Source: Lactuca virosa (lineage: Eukaryota > Streptophyta > Magnoliopsida > Asterales > Asteraceae). From it: 64,000 bases of DNA. The stretch covers positions 103,588,726-103,652,725 of the forward strand of contig CAKMRJ010005523.1 in assembly GCA_928212115.1 (NCBI GenBank), read 5' to 3'. A model generated the notes under the pieces. It worked only from the letters and a program-made list of their open reading frames with translations, searched no databases and was not told the DNA's origin. The first letter of the stretch is position 1; each line of letters starts with the position of its first letter. Shown here in pieces: positions 33,464 through 45,327 of the stretch. The position numbers and the translations under genes are program-made.

Positions 33464-36400
33464 CTCTACTTCAGGTAAGATCCACTATCTAACTCTATTA
33501 AGTTCCTATTTGGAGATTCTTAATACAGGATGTAATGCAATTACATTTTGATGTTTTGTAGAATCAAATGAAGCTTAAAAGAAGAGTAAGCTGAGTTTGA
33601 TCGCGAAGAAATGGATTTTGATCGCATGCTTCGATGATCAGATTCTTGAGCTGCTGCTTAAGAGTTATGATAGATTGCTTATAAATATTTAGAAACATAG
33701 TTTTCATTTGTAAGGAAAAAATTTCTGCATTTTATAAATAATTTTTTTTATTTTATTATATCTCCTTGCAATGGCATTTGTGAAAATTTATGTTTGTATG
33801 TTTCTATGTTAGCAATATGAATTTGATTCTTTCGTTTGTGGTAGTGTCGAGAATTTGCCAAATAAGGAAAGATTCTCATCACCCAAGTTTCAGTTGGATA
33901 GAAACTTGGAATCATGAAACTTGTAGTGTGTGCTGAATGAGAGCCTACATCTTTGGTAAATTAAGACTAATTCCTTGTTCACATGTATATGTGAGTCAAG
34001 TGAAGGACTAGGGCATCGGGTACATTGGGTGTGCGTTGGTCAGGTCCACCTTAAAGAACGATAAGACTATTCATCATAATTTACTAAAGTTTCGTAAATA
34101 TGGTTATGCTAACAAGTTTAAGTATAATTCAGAACATTGGAAAAGTTTCAATGTATGGCAGAACGAATAAGTAGAATCAAATTGGGTAGAAAGATAAAAA
34201 TTTCTCCAATCTGAAAAGATGGGAGAGTACTTTAGTATCGTGTTTCATGATCATCTTAATGATTATGGAAAACCATATCATAATTGATCCTCTAAGAATA
34301 TCTTAGTGCATTTGTATGGCTAAGAAGAGGAATCATGAATTGTTGGAATGGTTAAATCAAAAAGGTGAATCATACTTTGTTCCAAGTCGAGTCTTAGAGT
34401 CATACTCCAAGATTGTAACTTAAGTGACATAATCTTAATAAAGGTTTATAACACTCATCAAATGTGGAGTAAAATGTTTCTTACTCTTGTACATTTGAAT
34501 TGGTAAGTTGTGATGTCTTGGTAAGGACAAAGACCAAGTAAGGCAATTGTGTGAAGTGTTAGTCTTGATTAGAAATGACACTGACTCTTGAATAGTTGTT
34601 TGTCAAGGAATGGTTCTTGACAAGAGAGTCTTATATGTCAAGAGATCAGTGGGAGTCTTAAAGATATTGAAAGTTTCAAGAACTAATCAAGAGTAAACCT
34701 ATTGTTAATCACCTGCACTCGACTTGAGGTTTGTAACCTATCGTGTTGACATATTCTTGTTTCAGTCCCCATTCCAGGTAAAGTTGACTATGTATGTGAG
34801 TTCTATGAGTTCTTAATTGTTTGCATAACAACTTGGAAGCAATGGTAGGCCCTTGTGCTATCAGGTGGCAATAAATTAATATTGAACAGATTCAGTCCAT
34901 ATGGGTTTGGATTTGTCACTAACCATGTCTTCTGATTATGGTTATGACAAATGCACATGGATAGGAACACATACACCATAAAATCTAAGTGTCATAAGGT
35001 TTCTCTCCAATTCATGAAAATGGTTGTGAGGAAACGCTTTCAGTAAGTACATTTTAAGGAGATAGCAATTGTGTTATTTGCATTCTCAAATTCGATTATG
35101 ATTACGACATCCCTCTTCATAGTTCGAATTATGAGAAATGGCAAAGCTCTAAACATTTGAGACTTATTGCTGTAAGTTCTAAAATTGTTAAGACACACAT
35201 GTGAGCTATTTAAGGAAAGGTGTATGATTTTGAGAACCCTAGATAAAGTCTTGTCGAAGCATTTCGTATCATAAATCTGAACTTTGGTAAGAAAGTCAAT
35301 AAGTATTGATTTCTAGAAGTCCGACTGATTTCTGAATACATGTCAAAGCTAGTGGGAACATAACTGTTATGCTAATAAGTTAATAATTATTATGCTAGTG
35401 GGAGCATAATTATTATGGAAAGTGTTGCAAGTTAGCAATGTTAATTATAGAAAAAAAAGTTTCAATTTGCAAAGATGCAGGGTTTGAAAAGTTGTTTTGT
35501 TATAATTAAGGGAGAGGAATTCATACTTCATTTCAAATCTAAAAGCATAGATTGAGTTTTTAATCAAATTTAGTCAAATGTATATGAATGCTATGTTGGA
35601 ATGGTTCAACATAAGGAAATTCTATATATGGAAATGTTAATTGAGTTTTTAATCAAATTTAGTCAAATATATATGAATGCTATGTTGGAATGGTTCAACA
35701 TAAGGAAATTCTATATATGGAAATTTTAATTGCGTTCTCAAAATTTGATTATGATTACAGCATCCCTCTTCATAATCAAAATTATGAGAACATGGCAAAT
35801 AAAAATATTATAGCAAAAGACTGATCAAGTATCGTGTCTTTATGTTAGACATTATGAATCGCATCCCATATGCTTCGGGTATAGGATCGATTGCATATGC
35901 TATAATATTCTCGTGTTCTAAATTTTCCAAACGCCTAGGGCATTAAGAGGAAAAAAAAGAATAGAACCGGGTATGAATAAAGTGGTTAAACAACTGTTAA
36001 GGACAATCTAAGGTTCGCCAATGATTGGTCGCTTAAGGACAGTTAGAAGTATAATAATGGATGGAACATATTTGACACTATTATGAATAGATAAGATTCT
36101 ATTAATAATGAGTTGTCATATGGCAAGATATGGAATGTTTCCATATTGGGAGTTGGAGATTAAGAATACATGAGAAAGTTAGAAACTTTTATGCAAGAAG
36201 GATGTTCAAAGGAATGTACTTTGAGTTTGAGACTTCGCTTCCTTGGAATTGTTTTGTTATAAATCTCCAGTGGAAAGTTTTGTAATATCATTGGTCAAGT
36301 CTCTATGACTTTTGGTACCATGACATTACAAAGGCTGCATTGCATGAGTTTAGCAGTGACAAGAATTTGGAATTCTTACACTTGCAATAAGGATTTGGAA

Positions 36401-37364
36401 TTGTGAAATGAGCATCATTGAAATGTTGTCAATTGATCTATTTTATAAAGTAAGGATCATAGATAAACATAGTGTGCATGCTTGGAGCATGGGACAACTA
36501 TTGTTTTAATTCAAGTATTAAGTTGATTATTCGAAACATTATACAATGAATAATGAGTAATCAGTATGGGACTCAAACGTTTTGGGGCCATATAGGATTA
36601 GTATTATTCTTGTGTTTCACTTTGCATGTTTTGAATTCCCGAATAACTAGGTTATTCAAACCATCCACAGTCGATAATACTTTGGAAGTAGGTATTGAGG
36701 CAACACTGTCATGAATGCGTTTGTAGAGGTGTTTTAGTCATAGCACAGGTTTGCTACAGTGTTCATGAGTACTCCTGGAATAAGATTCGAGTATTGGATT
36801 CAACCTACGCTCATCTGAATCACTTCATGGATTTTATCACGAGTGATTGTGAGACAATAATATCTTATATTCTTGAAACGGAGACATGTGAGTTGTAGTT
36901 GCGAGTTGGTTGCACATTGACATATGTAAACACACCAGTAACTTGGATGTTATAAAACATATTGTTGTGTGTAATTTGATGAATAAGTACAAGCAAGCAT
37001 TTGGGTCGAAGTTTATCCGTTACTTTTACCCCCATGTGGATAAAAGCGATATCTGTGGGCGCCTCGATGATTTAGTGATGACACCCCTAAGTGCTTGGAG
37101 AGGCCTAGACTGATTTGATTTGTTCAATTAGTCGGTCGTCATAAATCGAAAATCGGGAAACAAAAGATGGACAGAGAGAATGATTAAAATCCATGTCTCA
37201 TGTCCATATAATATCTAGAATGGAGGATTATATGATCCCTTATCTAATGGACGCGTCATTGACTAGGTTAGAGTTCGACAACAACTTTTAAGAGCTACGA
37301 TTGCTAGTCGGGTTGTGGACTCGTACTTGCAATAATAGCTATTAGACTTTTCCAAGTGGGAGAC
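33464..37364 (+). other. E5 non-coding interior and 3' UTR
   Basis: No pol motif in any frame. It matches E3 16.7-20.3 kb in order. An 89-bp tandem duplication lies at 35551-35728. The last 700 bp resemble the 3' UTR of E6. Confidence 0.75.
35551..35728 (+). repeat. 89-bp tandem duplication in E5
   Basis: Two units, starting ATTGAGTTTTTAATC at 35551 and 35640, differ by only a few bases. E3 has a single unit, so the duplication is specific to this copy. Confidence 0.85.
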
Positions 37365-37497
37365 TGTTGGATTAGGTATCTAAGCCCATAACTATAATTG
37401 GTATGTACTTGACCCGAGAGTAGCATGGTCCATTTGGGTTGCATATCACCAGGACAATTTGATAGGATGGACTTTTAAGACGAGGTTATTTATGATT
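37365..37497 (+). repeat. Truncated 3' LTR of E5
   Basis: Starts TGTTGGATTAGGTATC after the purine tract and matches the first ~130 bp of the 5' LTR. It breaks off at GGTTATTTATGATT, and pararetrovirus leader sequence begins at 37498. Confidence 0.88.
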
Positions 37498-37532
37498 AAA
37501 AGATAGTTTTCATACCTTGCTCGTGCGTGAGG
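37498..37532 (+). repeat. Right arm of viral leader hairpin
   Basis: 35 bp, the reverse complement of 45191-45225 with one mismatch. It ends 7 bp before the primer site. In the circular or transcribed genome it would follow the leader that starts near 44906. Confidence 0.85.
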
Positions 37533-37539
37533 TTATTCC

Positions 37540-37552
37540 TGGTATCAGAGCC
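37540..37552 (+). promoter_or_regulatory. Viral minus-strand primer-binding site
   Basis: TGGTATCAGAGCC, the initiator tRNA-Met complement that conventionally marks the origin of caulimovirid genomes. The movement protein ATG follows at 37558, so there is no room for an ORF VII in its usual place. Confidence 0.92.
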
Positions 37553-37557
37553 TTGTT

Positions 37558-38561
37558 ATGGATTTATCCTTAAAAAATAAAGGTAGAGGAGATTCTGAAG
37601 AACAACCTTCAGATCATACGTTAAGCTTCGTTGAAAATGAAGATGGTTTTCAAGGAACCCTAATGATTAAACAAGAACTTCTTTCAAAAATTAAGAAAAC
37701 AGATCTTAAAATAAAGAAAGAAAATATATTCAGAAACGCTCCCTCAATTTTTAATATTTTGAATACGTTAAAAAGAAAAAATGAAATATTTTACTTTGTT
37801 AGTACAAAAGAAATGTCCGTCGACATAAAAGATACCACAGGATCTGTTTATCTACCACTTTTAGCCAAAGAGCAGATAAACAATAATCTAAAAAATATTC
37901 CCACATAAATAAGATCTAAAGTTAGAATGGTCCACATCGGAGCAGTAAAAATTCTAATCAAATCTCAGTTTCAAGAAGGAATTAATTTCCAATAAAAATG
38001 GCCTTGATTGATGATAGAATCAATCATCGACAAGATTGTATTCTTGGTGCTGCCAAAGGAAATCTAGCTTACCAAAAATTCATGTTTTCAATTTATCCTA
38101 AATTTGCCTTCGATCTGAAATCAACAAACTTAAATAAGCTTTTATCTTTTATTCATAACTTTGAAAGAAGTGATCTCATGAATCCAGGAGATACACCCTT
38201 TATAATAACCTACCTCACAGGATATGCATTGACAAATAGTCATCATAGCATAGACTATAAAAAAGAAGAATACATAGAACTTGAAGATGTATTCTCAGAA
38301 ATAGGACATGTCAAAGATAAACAATTTTGTGACATAGATCCTCAAGATAGCTCTTGGGCTTTAAACATAGCCAGAAACAAAATAGCTTTAAGAGAAAAGC
38401 TACCACCTAGAATCTCAATAGATTGTCTTCATATAAGTGAGATATCCAAATATTTGAAACCTACTCCAAGAGATATACTCAAAAGCATAAGAAGTATGTT
38501 TTCTAGAGTTGATAATTCAAATCAAACGATCAGCCAACTAAGCGAAGCAATAAATGAGTAA
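37558..38561 (+). pseudogene. Endogenous viral movement protein (ORF I)
   Basis: 30K-superfamily movement protein, which in caulimoviruses forms tubules through plasmodesmata for cell-to-cell spread. The N-terminal part is open to 37905. A TAA is at 37906-37908. The frame then continues recognisably to about 37985, where an indel shifts it to the frame that starts at 37998 and ends at 38561. The conserved core (RINHRQD, GAAKGNLAY, SHHSIDY) lies at about 38020-38265. Total length of about 330 residues is normal for the family. The stop overlaps the ATG of the next ORF (38554). One stop and one frameshift make it non-functional. Confidence 0.9.
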
Positions 38562-39078
38562 GATAGACCTTCCTCATATTTACAAAAAGGGTAAATCATT
38601 GAGACTTAAAAATCTTGATGATCCTAATTAGAAAAAAGAATATGCTTTTTCTTCTTCAGGAAAAGTAGGCGTTCAAAACCTAGCTAACCTTTGTAACAAT
38701 ATAAATCAGATTGTCGCAAGATGCTGGTTAAATACACTCAAAATAAATCACTATTTTGGAAATCAAAAAGATATTTCTAAAGATTTATCAAAAAATAATA
38801 AACCTTTCAATCAATTTAAGAAAGATTTATGTCTTGCCCTTCAAAATGGAGGAAAAATTGATAACAATCAGTTTGAAAGAATTTTTGCTCAGTTAGAAAA
38901 AATGAACAACATAATAGAACACAAATCGAAACTACTAGAAACTTTTAATAAAATTTCTAAAAACTTCGATGAACTACTAAAAGAAGTTGCCCATAAAGCT
39001 GTTCTTACAGACCAAATGAAAGATTTTAATCTTAGATTAAAAGAAGTGCAAAATCAGATAATACAACTTATGGGATGA
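38554..39078 (+). pseudogene. Endogenous viral aphid-transmission-factor-like ORF II
   Basis: 174 codons, with a TAG at codon 26 (38629-38631). Position between movement and virion-associated proteins, length, overlap with both neighbours and a coiled-coil-like C-terminal half (about residues 110-170, rich in Leu, Ile and Lys) fit the caulimovirus aphid transmission factor, which links virions to the aphid stylet. Assignment rests mainly on position and length. The stop removes almost all of the protein. Confidence 0.75.
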
Positions 39079-39435
39079 CATCTATGGTTGACATTAAAGA
39101 ATCACTTAATCAATTAAATGAAAAAGTTGAAGAACTATAAAAAAAATATTGATCAAATGATTAACCAAGGCTTAGTAACTACAAACCAATTAGAAGCCAT
39201 CGCTGCTAAAATTATTAATGAAACGCAAAAGGAACTTCAAAAATGTTCTTGCAACAAAGAAATTATTGAGATAATCAATAAAACTAGTACAGTTTTAGAT
39301 CCTAAAACTGAAGATAAAAAGCCATTCACTAGTAAGTACTCATACCCTAATTATAATGTAGGAAATGAAGAACTAGGATCATCAAGGAATCCCAGTTCTA
39401 TGTCATTGCCTAAACACTACTTTAAGTCAACATGA
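39075..39435 (+). pseudogene. Endogenous virion-associated protein (ORF III)
   Basis: It starts at the ATGA overlapping the end of ORF II. A +1 shift near an A-run (about 39137) moves the frame to the one ending TGA at 39433-39435. The N-terminal third has heptad-like spacing (coiled coil), and the C-terminus is Ser/Pro/Lys-rich, as in the DNA-binding tail of the family. Length of about 120 residues is typical. The stop overlaps the ATG of the coat protein ORF (39432). Confidence 0.8.
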
Positions 39436-41086
39436 TAGATTATTTATCTAAAGTAGAAAAAATCTTCTGGGATAACTATGAAGATGAAGAATTAATAATC
39501 AATGGATCAAATGTATCTATTCTTAATCAAGCTCTTAGGTTACTAGATCTTGCTGAATCTAAAGGAAATGATACAGTAAACTTAGAAATCTCTACATATG
39601 AGGAACTTAAAGAACTTTTCCACTTTGATGAAATGATTAACGTCATAGAAGAAACATCTGATAAAGAAACTTTTGTATATATTTCAGAAGAAGAAGTAGA
39701 ATCTATTTATTTTGATATAGAGCCTAACTTCGGGATGAATAAGACCGAACCACATTTCGATCATCCTGGAGAATCTTCTTTTCAAGGTGAAAGAAGAAAA
39801 AGACCTAAAACTAAACAAGGTCATAAAACTGGTTCTATGCCAGATCTTCCCACTGGAAATCCAAACCAATTTGGAACAAACGTTCTCAATATTGACAACA
39901 TTGAAACAAATAGAAAAGAAGTTATCAACAGATGAACTTCAAAAATAAGTCTAATCGTTCAGACTAATAAAGAAAAATATGCAACAAAAGAATCTATCAT
40001 TTTATTGTTTAACCATAAAATATCAGGAATAGTTCAGAATTTTATCAAAAATACACACTGGATTAGTCATAATCCAATGATAGTATTCCAAGACATGCTT
40101 GATGCCGTCTACATGATGTTCCTTGGTATAGATCTTATAGAAGACAAAGCCGATGAACAAAAAAGAGAAATCTAAAAAGCAAAGTCCAGACTTACGAATC
40201 TCACCATATGTGATATTTGCTTTCTAGATCATTATAGATGTGACTATGAAACAAATCTTGACAAAATAAATGATTCAAATCTATATCCTGAGTTGATCAA
40301 ACAATATCTATTAAAAATTCCTATTGTAGGACAACAATCTCATAACAAATTTATAACTGAATCTACAAATGCCACAATTTACAGTGTTGCTTTTGCTAAG
40401 AGAATTTTTATTGATGAGATTCAAAAAATTTGTAATCTATCAAACACACAAAAAAGACTAAAACGTTTTAATAAAAATTGTTGTAGTCATTTAATAAAAG
40501 AATAACCCTTAGAGTATGGACAAATGCCACAATTTACAGTGTTGCTTTTGCTAAGAGAATTTTTATTGATGAGATTCAAAAAATTTGTAATCTATCAAAC
40601 ACACAAAAAAGACTAAAACGTTTTAATAAAAATTGTTGTAGTCATTTAATAAAAGAATAACCCTTAGAGTATGGATGCAAAGTTAACCATAAAACAAAAA
40701 ATTCTTCAAAGAAATAATTTAATAAATATTCAAAAAAGAACAAAAGATTTTCAAAAAAGAAAGATACTAGACGGTTTAAACCGAGAAAATATTTCCAAAA
40801 ATCAAAAGATTTTCAAAAAACAAAAGACAAAAGTAAATTTTGTCCGAAAATTAAAAAGAAGTGCAGAAGTTGGGTTTGTAGTGAAGAAGGACACTATGCT
40901 AACGAGTGTCCTAATAGGAAAGATTACCCACAAAAAGTTAAACTCCTTGAAATAGCGTCATCTATAGACCTTAGGCCTATAGAAGAACAATTTCAAGATG
41001 AACAAATCGTCTACACATTGATTGAAGAACCTCTAGATGAATCATCATCTTCTTCATCTACAGAATCAGACACTGATTCAGACTGA
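39432..41086 (+). pseudogene. Endogenous viral coat protein (ORF IV)
   Basis: Acidic N-terminal region (39432 to about 39900), a central capsid core, then a very Lys-rich segment and a zinc-knuckle region near 40860-40910, ending in an Asp/Glu/Ser-rich tail. Stops occur at 39933-39935 and near 40174. A perfect 155-bp tandem duplication (40365-40674) shifts the frame. In the knuckle the position expected for the first Cys is Ser, so the CX2CX4HX4C set is incomplete. The caulimovirus coat precursor has this acidic-core-basic-knuckle-acidic layout. Clearly inactive. Confidence 0.87.
40365..40674 (+). repeat. Perfect 155-bp tandem duplication in the coat gene
   Basis: Units 40365-40519 and 40520-40674 appear identical over their whole length, while the surrounding gene is full of mutations. 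155 is not a multiple of 3. Confidence 0.93.
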
Positions 41087-41096
41087 CTCAAAGGTC

Positions 41097-43087
41097 ATGA
41101 ACTCTAAAAACGTGACACTAACTATCACAAATCCTAATTCAATCTATGTTAAAGGTACATTTAGATTCGCCGGGTATAAACAGACTTATTTAAATTGTTA
41201 TATTGATACAGGAGCCAGTCTTTGTATCGCAAGTAAATATGTTATTCCAGAAGAACATTGGATTAACGCTCCAAAACCTATAAAGGTTTCCACAGCAAAC
41301 AGACATGTAATTATCAACAAAAAATGTGTTGATTTACAGATAAGACTTGCCGGAGAAATATTCCATATCCCCTTTGTATACCAACAAGAATGTGGAATAG
41401 ATTTCATCCTAGGAAATAACTTCTGTCTTTTATATAGACCATTTGTACAAAATCTCAAAACAGTTACTTTCCACAACAATGGTGTTCAAATCATTGTTGA
41501 TAAAATCACAAATGCTTATAGAAATGGAAAACCTGGATTTTTAGAATCAATGAAAAATAATTCAAAAACTAAAAAACCAGAACCTGTCAACATCTCTCAA
41601 AGCAAAATTGAAGAAACTTTGCCTTTTAAAATGGGGGAGAATGAAGAAAATTTTAAATTTCTTCTAAACCAAGAAAAATTTTCAAAAATTGAAAGTTTAC
41701 TTTAAAAAGTTTGCTCAGAAAATCCTATAGACCCAATAAAGTCTAAACAATGGATGAGAGCAAACATAAAATTAATCGAACCGACCATTATCATAACAGT
41801 TAAACCTATGAAATACAGTCCTCAAGATGTCGAAGAATTTAGTAAACAAATCAAAGAACTACTTGAAATAAAGGTCATAATTCCAAGTAAATCTCCTCAC
41901 AGATCTCCCGCTTCCTTGGCGAAAATGATGCAGAAATAAGAAGAGGAAAGAAAAGAATGGTAGTTAACTACAAAGTTATTAACAAAGCAACCATAGGTGA
42001 CAACCATAATCTCCTTAATAAAGATGGAATTCTCACCCTTATTAGAGGAAAAACAATATTCAACTCTTTCGAATGTAAATCTGGCTTTTGGTAAGTTTTA
42101 CTTGACGCTGAATCACAACTCTTAACAGCTTTCACATGTCCCCAAGGACATTACCAATGGACTGTTGTACCTTCCGGTCTAAAACAAGCTCCATCCATAT
42201 TTCAAAGACATATGCAAAATGCATTCAGATATTTTGAAAAATTTTGTTGCGTTTATGTAGATGATATCCTCATATTCAACAACAATGAAAATGAACATTT
42301 GTTACACGTAGCAGTTGTTCTAAAGAAATTTGATCTTCTTGGAATCATTCTTTCCAAAAAGAAAGAACAACTTTTTAAAAGTAAAATAAATTTTCTTGGA
42401 TTAGAAATAGACCAAGGACGTCATCGTCTTCAAAATGATATTTTGTAAAATATTGATGAATTTATTAATAAAATTGAAGATACAAAACAGTTACAAAGAT
42501 TATTAGGAATCTTAACATATGCTTTAGACTACATTCCTAAACTTGCAAAAATAAGAAGTTCCTTACAATGCAAACTTAAGAAAGATGTCCTTTGGTCATC
42601 GTCTGAAGATGATTCTAGCTATATGGCAAAAATAAAAAAGAACCTAAAAGAATTTCCACCTCTATATCATCCTAATATAGATGATAAATTAATTAACGAA
42701 ACTGATGCTTCAGATAATTATTGGGGAGGAATCCTTAAAGCAATAAATTCTGAGGATCAATCCAAAGAATTAATTTGTAGATACACCTCAGGATCTTTTA
42801 AGGATGCTGAAAGAAATTACCATTCTAATGAAAAAGAATATCTTGCCGTTTAAAGAGTAAGTGAAAAGTTTTCAATCTATCTAAAACCTGTAAATTTTAC
42901 AGTAAGAACAGATAACAAAAACTTTGCTTATTTTTTAAGAAATAACATTTCTGGAGATAATAAACAAGGTCGATTAGTTCGATGGAAAATGTGGTTTTCC
43001 AGATATAGTTTCGAAGCAGAGCACATTAAAGGAGAAAAGAATATCTTTGCAGATTTCTTAACTCGAGAATTCCAACAGAGAAACTAA
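41097..43087 (+). pseudogene. Endogenous viral polymerase (ORF V): protease, RT, RNase H
   Basis: ATG at 41097, 10 bp after the coat stop. The aspartic protease motif DTGAS is at about 41205. The frame is open to 41705, and RT follows with at least four frame changes or stops (41703, 41937, about 42095, 42446). YVDD is retained at 42254-42265. RNase H (about 42690-43060) includes TDASD and RTDNKN and ends ADFLTREFQQRN before TAA at 43085-43087. There is no integrase, as expected for a pararetrovirus and unlike the surrounding retrotransposons. The length equals that of a normal caulimovirus ORF V, so damage is by point changes rather than large deletion. Confidence 0.92.
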
Positions 43088-43212
43088 TCAGGTTTGATAC
43101 TCTTTTCATGCAGGAATCAAAGCCATTCGTCGTAATACTTTGGTGGTCTAACGACCCAAGAGGTTTTAACCTCAGTCCATAATTTGGACTATAGGTACAT
43201 AGCCTTTCTCAA

Positions 43213-44776
43213 ATGGAGAAAGAACAAGAGCTTATGCTCAAACAAGCTCTTCTTGAACAAGAATTGGAATTCGTTAGAAACCAATTAAAAATTGTAAGAC
43301 TATTTATGTCTGAACATAAAAAGGAACTTTCTTCTCCTTCCTCTCCTATGAGTCAAGAAGAAAATGTAAGTGTTCAAAAGAACATCGAACAACAAGAGGT
43401 CAATGTTTCACCTCCTTTAAAAAGAAAAGAAACATCTAGTCCTGAGCAAACTACTCCAGGTAAAGACTCAACAAATCCGTTGAAGGTTGTGGATTTACCA
43501 AAAATCCAGACAGGAGTACAAACTCCAATAACATTGGTTACACCCTTAGACTTTAGTCTAAGACCCAACAGGGGAATTCAAATCCCAAAAACTAAAGGTT
43601 CATCTTCAGGAACAAGAACACCGGATAAGGGAATTCAAATCCCATAGGAATTGTTACAAATTCCTAATAAAAATTCACAACCATACTACGTTGTATTCAA
43701 TGGACCCAACGCTGGTATATTTGAAGACTAGAATATCACCAAAAAGGCAACATAAGGAATTGAAAATATTAAACTAAAAAGTGTAATAACTTTCTTGAAG
43801 CCAAGATAGCTGCAGATCAATACACAAGATCTGAAAGGTGCTCAGAACTACACCTTATTACTACATAAGAGAACTTAAGGCCTAACACATTCAAGTTACC
43901 TTCAATTTTACCAAAAGTTCCAAAACCGTTCTTGGAAGCCTTCCAATAAGAAATCCCAAAAGTACTGAAGAAGTCACACATGACCTCCCAGTAGAAATCA
44001 AGATAAAAGACTTCGAGTATTGTTACAGGTATGCTCGAAGTGCAACGGAAGAAAAATTTGTAGTAGAAAAATTCTCCACTATTGACGCGAAGAATTTAAG
44101 CCACTATAATTTCTACAAAAATGCCAACTCTTTACAAGTGTATGAAGCATTTCAACTAGGATTGGTAAAAACCATCTATCTTAGTCAAAACCTACAGGAA
44201 ATAAAGCTTTTCTCTAAAAGCTTTACAAAAGCAATAAAAACTTTCAGAACAAGATGCTGCAAAAAGGATCAATACATTTTTCTAAAATTCAACAGTAGCA
44301 TCACATACTAGAATGATAAGGATGAAATAAAATATCATCCTCATCATTTAGTATAGATAGGCATCTGCAAACAAGAAACCTATTTGCCCAGCAAAGCCAT
44401 GGAAGAAAAGCTTGAAAGAGCCGATATCCTCCAACTAGCAAAATCTAGAATTAAAATCTTTATCAATAAGGTTTTCAGTTTTTCAGCGGATGACAAGATC
44501 TTCGTCAATGGATATGATGCCAATGAGAAGACCTTAATCTACAACAAATACAACAAAGAGATTTCTCCAGCCGACGAACAACTATTCTTAGCCTTCCAAA
44601 ACTCCCTTCTAAAGGCAAACTTAATCGGCGAACACGTGGCAGACATCGGTAAGACTCTCCACAAAAGCACTAACAGATACAACTGTCAATGCTTAACCAT
44701 CAAGGTGGCCTCCACTACCGAAAATAATAATGGCAAAGCTATTATTAAAGAAGATTCCTCGACAAGGTCCAGATAA
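43213..44776 (+). pseudogene. Endogenous transactivator/viroplasmin (ORF VI)
   Basis: Opens at ATG 43213 with a Glu/Gln/Leu-rich helix, then a Ser/Pro/Thr-rich linker with an imperfect repeat (GIQIPKTKGSSSG.. and KGIQIP). The caulimovirus viroplasmin domain (YYVVFNGPNAGIFED, about 43685-43735) lies beyond a TAG at 43646. Many stops interrupt the centre. A 130-codon frame at 44384-44776 holds the C-terminus. In the family this protein builds the inclusion body and allows reinitiation on the polycistronic RNA, which fits the overlapping upstream ORFs. Confidence 0.85.
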
Positions 44777-44905
44777 GAGAGGCCCTTAAAGTAAGCCACT
44801 ACACAATAATGTAGTTAGTGGATGATTTGGTCAGCAGGGACGTAAAACACTTGTATCAGATCCTCTCTATGATTCTATAAATAGATAGTTATGCTTTCAT
44901 TTGTA
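44777..44905 (+). promoter_or_regulatory. Viral pregenomic RNA promoter
   Basis: Intergenic region after ORF VI with TATAAATA at 44876-44883, placing the start near 44906. This is the position of the 35S-type promoter in caulimoviruses. I do not see a clear TGACG pair (as-1-like element) upstream. Confidence 0.75.
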
Positions 44906-44965
44906 GGCAGAGTGAAAATACGAGAGCCTTAAGCATTCCTATTGAAATATGCGAATGAATGAGTA

Positions 44966-45015
44966 AAACCCCATATAGGGTTTATAGTTTGAAATTGTAA
45001 AAACCTTCGGGTTTT
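44966..45015 (+). other. Two stem-loops near the start of the viral leader
   Basis: 44966-44983: arms AAACCC/GGGTTT, loop CATATA. 45000-45015: arms AAAACC/GGTTTT closed by a C(TTCG)G tetraloop, an unusually stable loop in RNA. They would lie about 60 and 95 nt after the predicted transcript start. Confidence 0.6.
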
Positions 45016-45190
45016 AGTTCATTTATAAATAAGAGAAGTTTTCTCAATCCATCCTTTGTGCAACTGTCTGTATTTTTAAAGTCTGAAGTCTTATTCGTCA
45101 TAATGATCTAGTACTAACAAGTACCGTCAGTCAGAAGGACTTAGGGAAGAAGGAAAGATCAACACCAAGATTGACGAAGAAATCATAGAG

Positions 45191-45225
45191 CCTCATGCAC
45201 GAGCAAGGTATGAAAACTATCTTTT
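45191..45225 (+). repeat. Left arm of viral leader hairpin
   Basis: Pairs with 37498-37532 (34 of 35 positions). In the pregenomic RNA the two arms would form the base of the large leader stem that caulimovirids use for ribosome shunting. A short start-stop frame (ATG-ATC-TAG, 45103-45111) lies about 80 nt upstream. Confidence 0.75.
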
Positions 45226-45327
45226 AATTTATAACAAAACTATCCCGTTAAAGTTTTTAATTTCAAAAACTATAAACTCTATAATAAATAATCTTTTATA
45301 AAAAGAAAAAATCTTATAACAACTCAA

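Larger units (their letters stand above)
30294..37497 (+). mobile_element. E5: pol-less Ty1/copia-type element, 3' LTR truncated
   Basis: 5' LTR 30294-31087, primer site from 31088, a 1.6-kb leader, gag 32757-33463, 3.9 kb of non-coding interior, purine tract (CCAAGTGGGAGAC, ending at 37364), then only the first 133 bp of the 3' LTR before pararetrovirus sequence starts at 37498. Same family plan as E3 and E4, but its LTR is of the E1 type (TTAGGTGTCTAAGCCC). The LTR copies differ more than those of E3, so it is older. Confidence 0.88.

Noticed and set aside
37498..45225. Terminal inverted repeats of an 8-kb DNA transposon
   Set aside because: The arms lie in pararetrovirus leader sequence next to a tRNA primer site, there is no transposase, and no matching target duplication flanks them.
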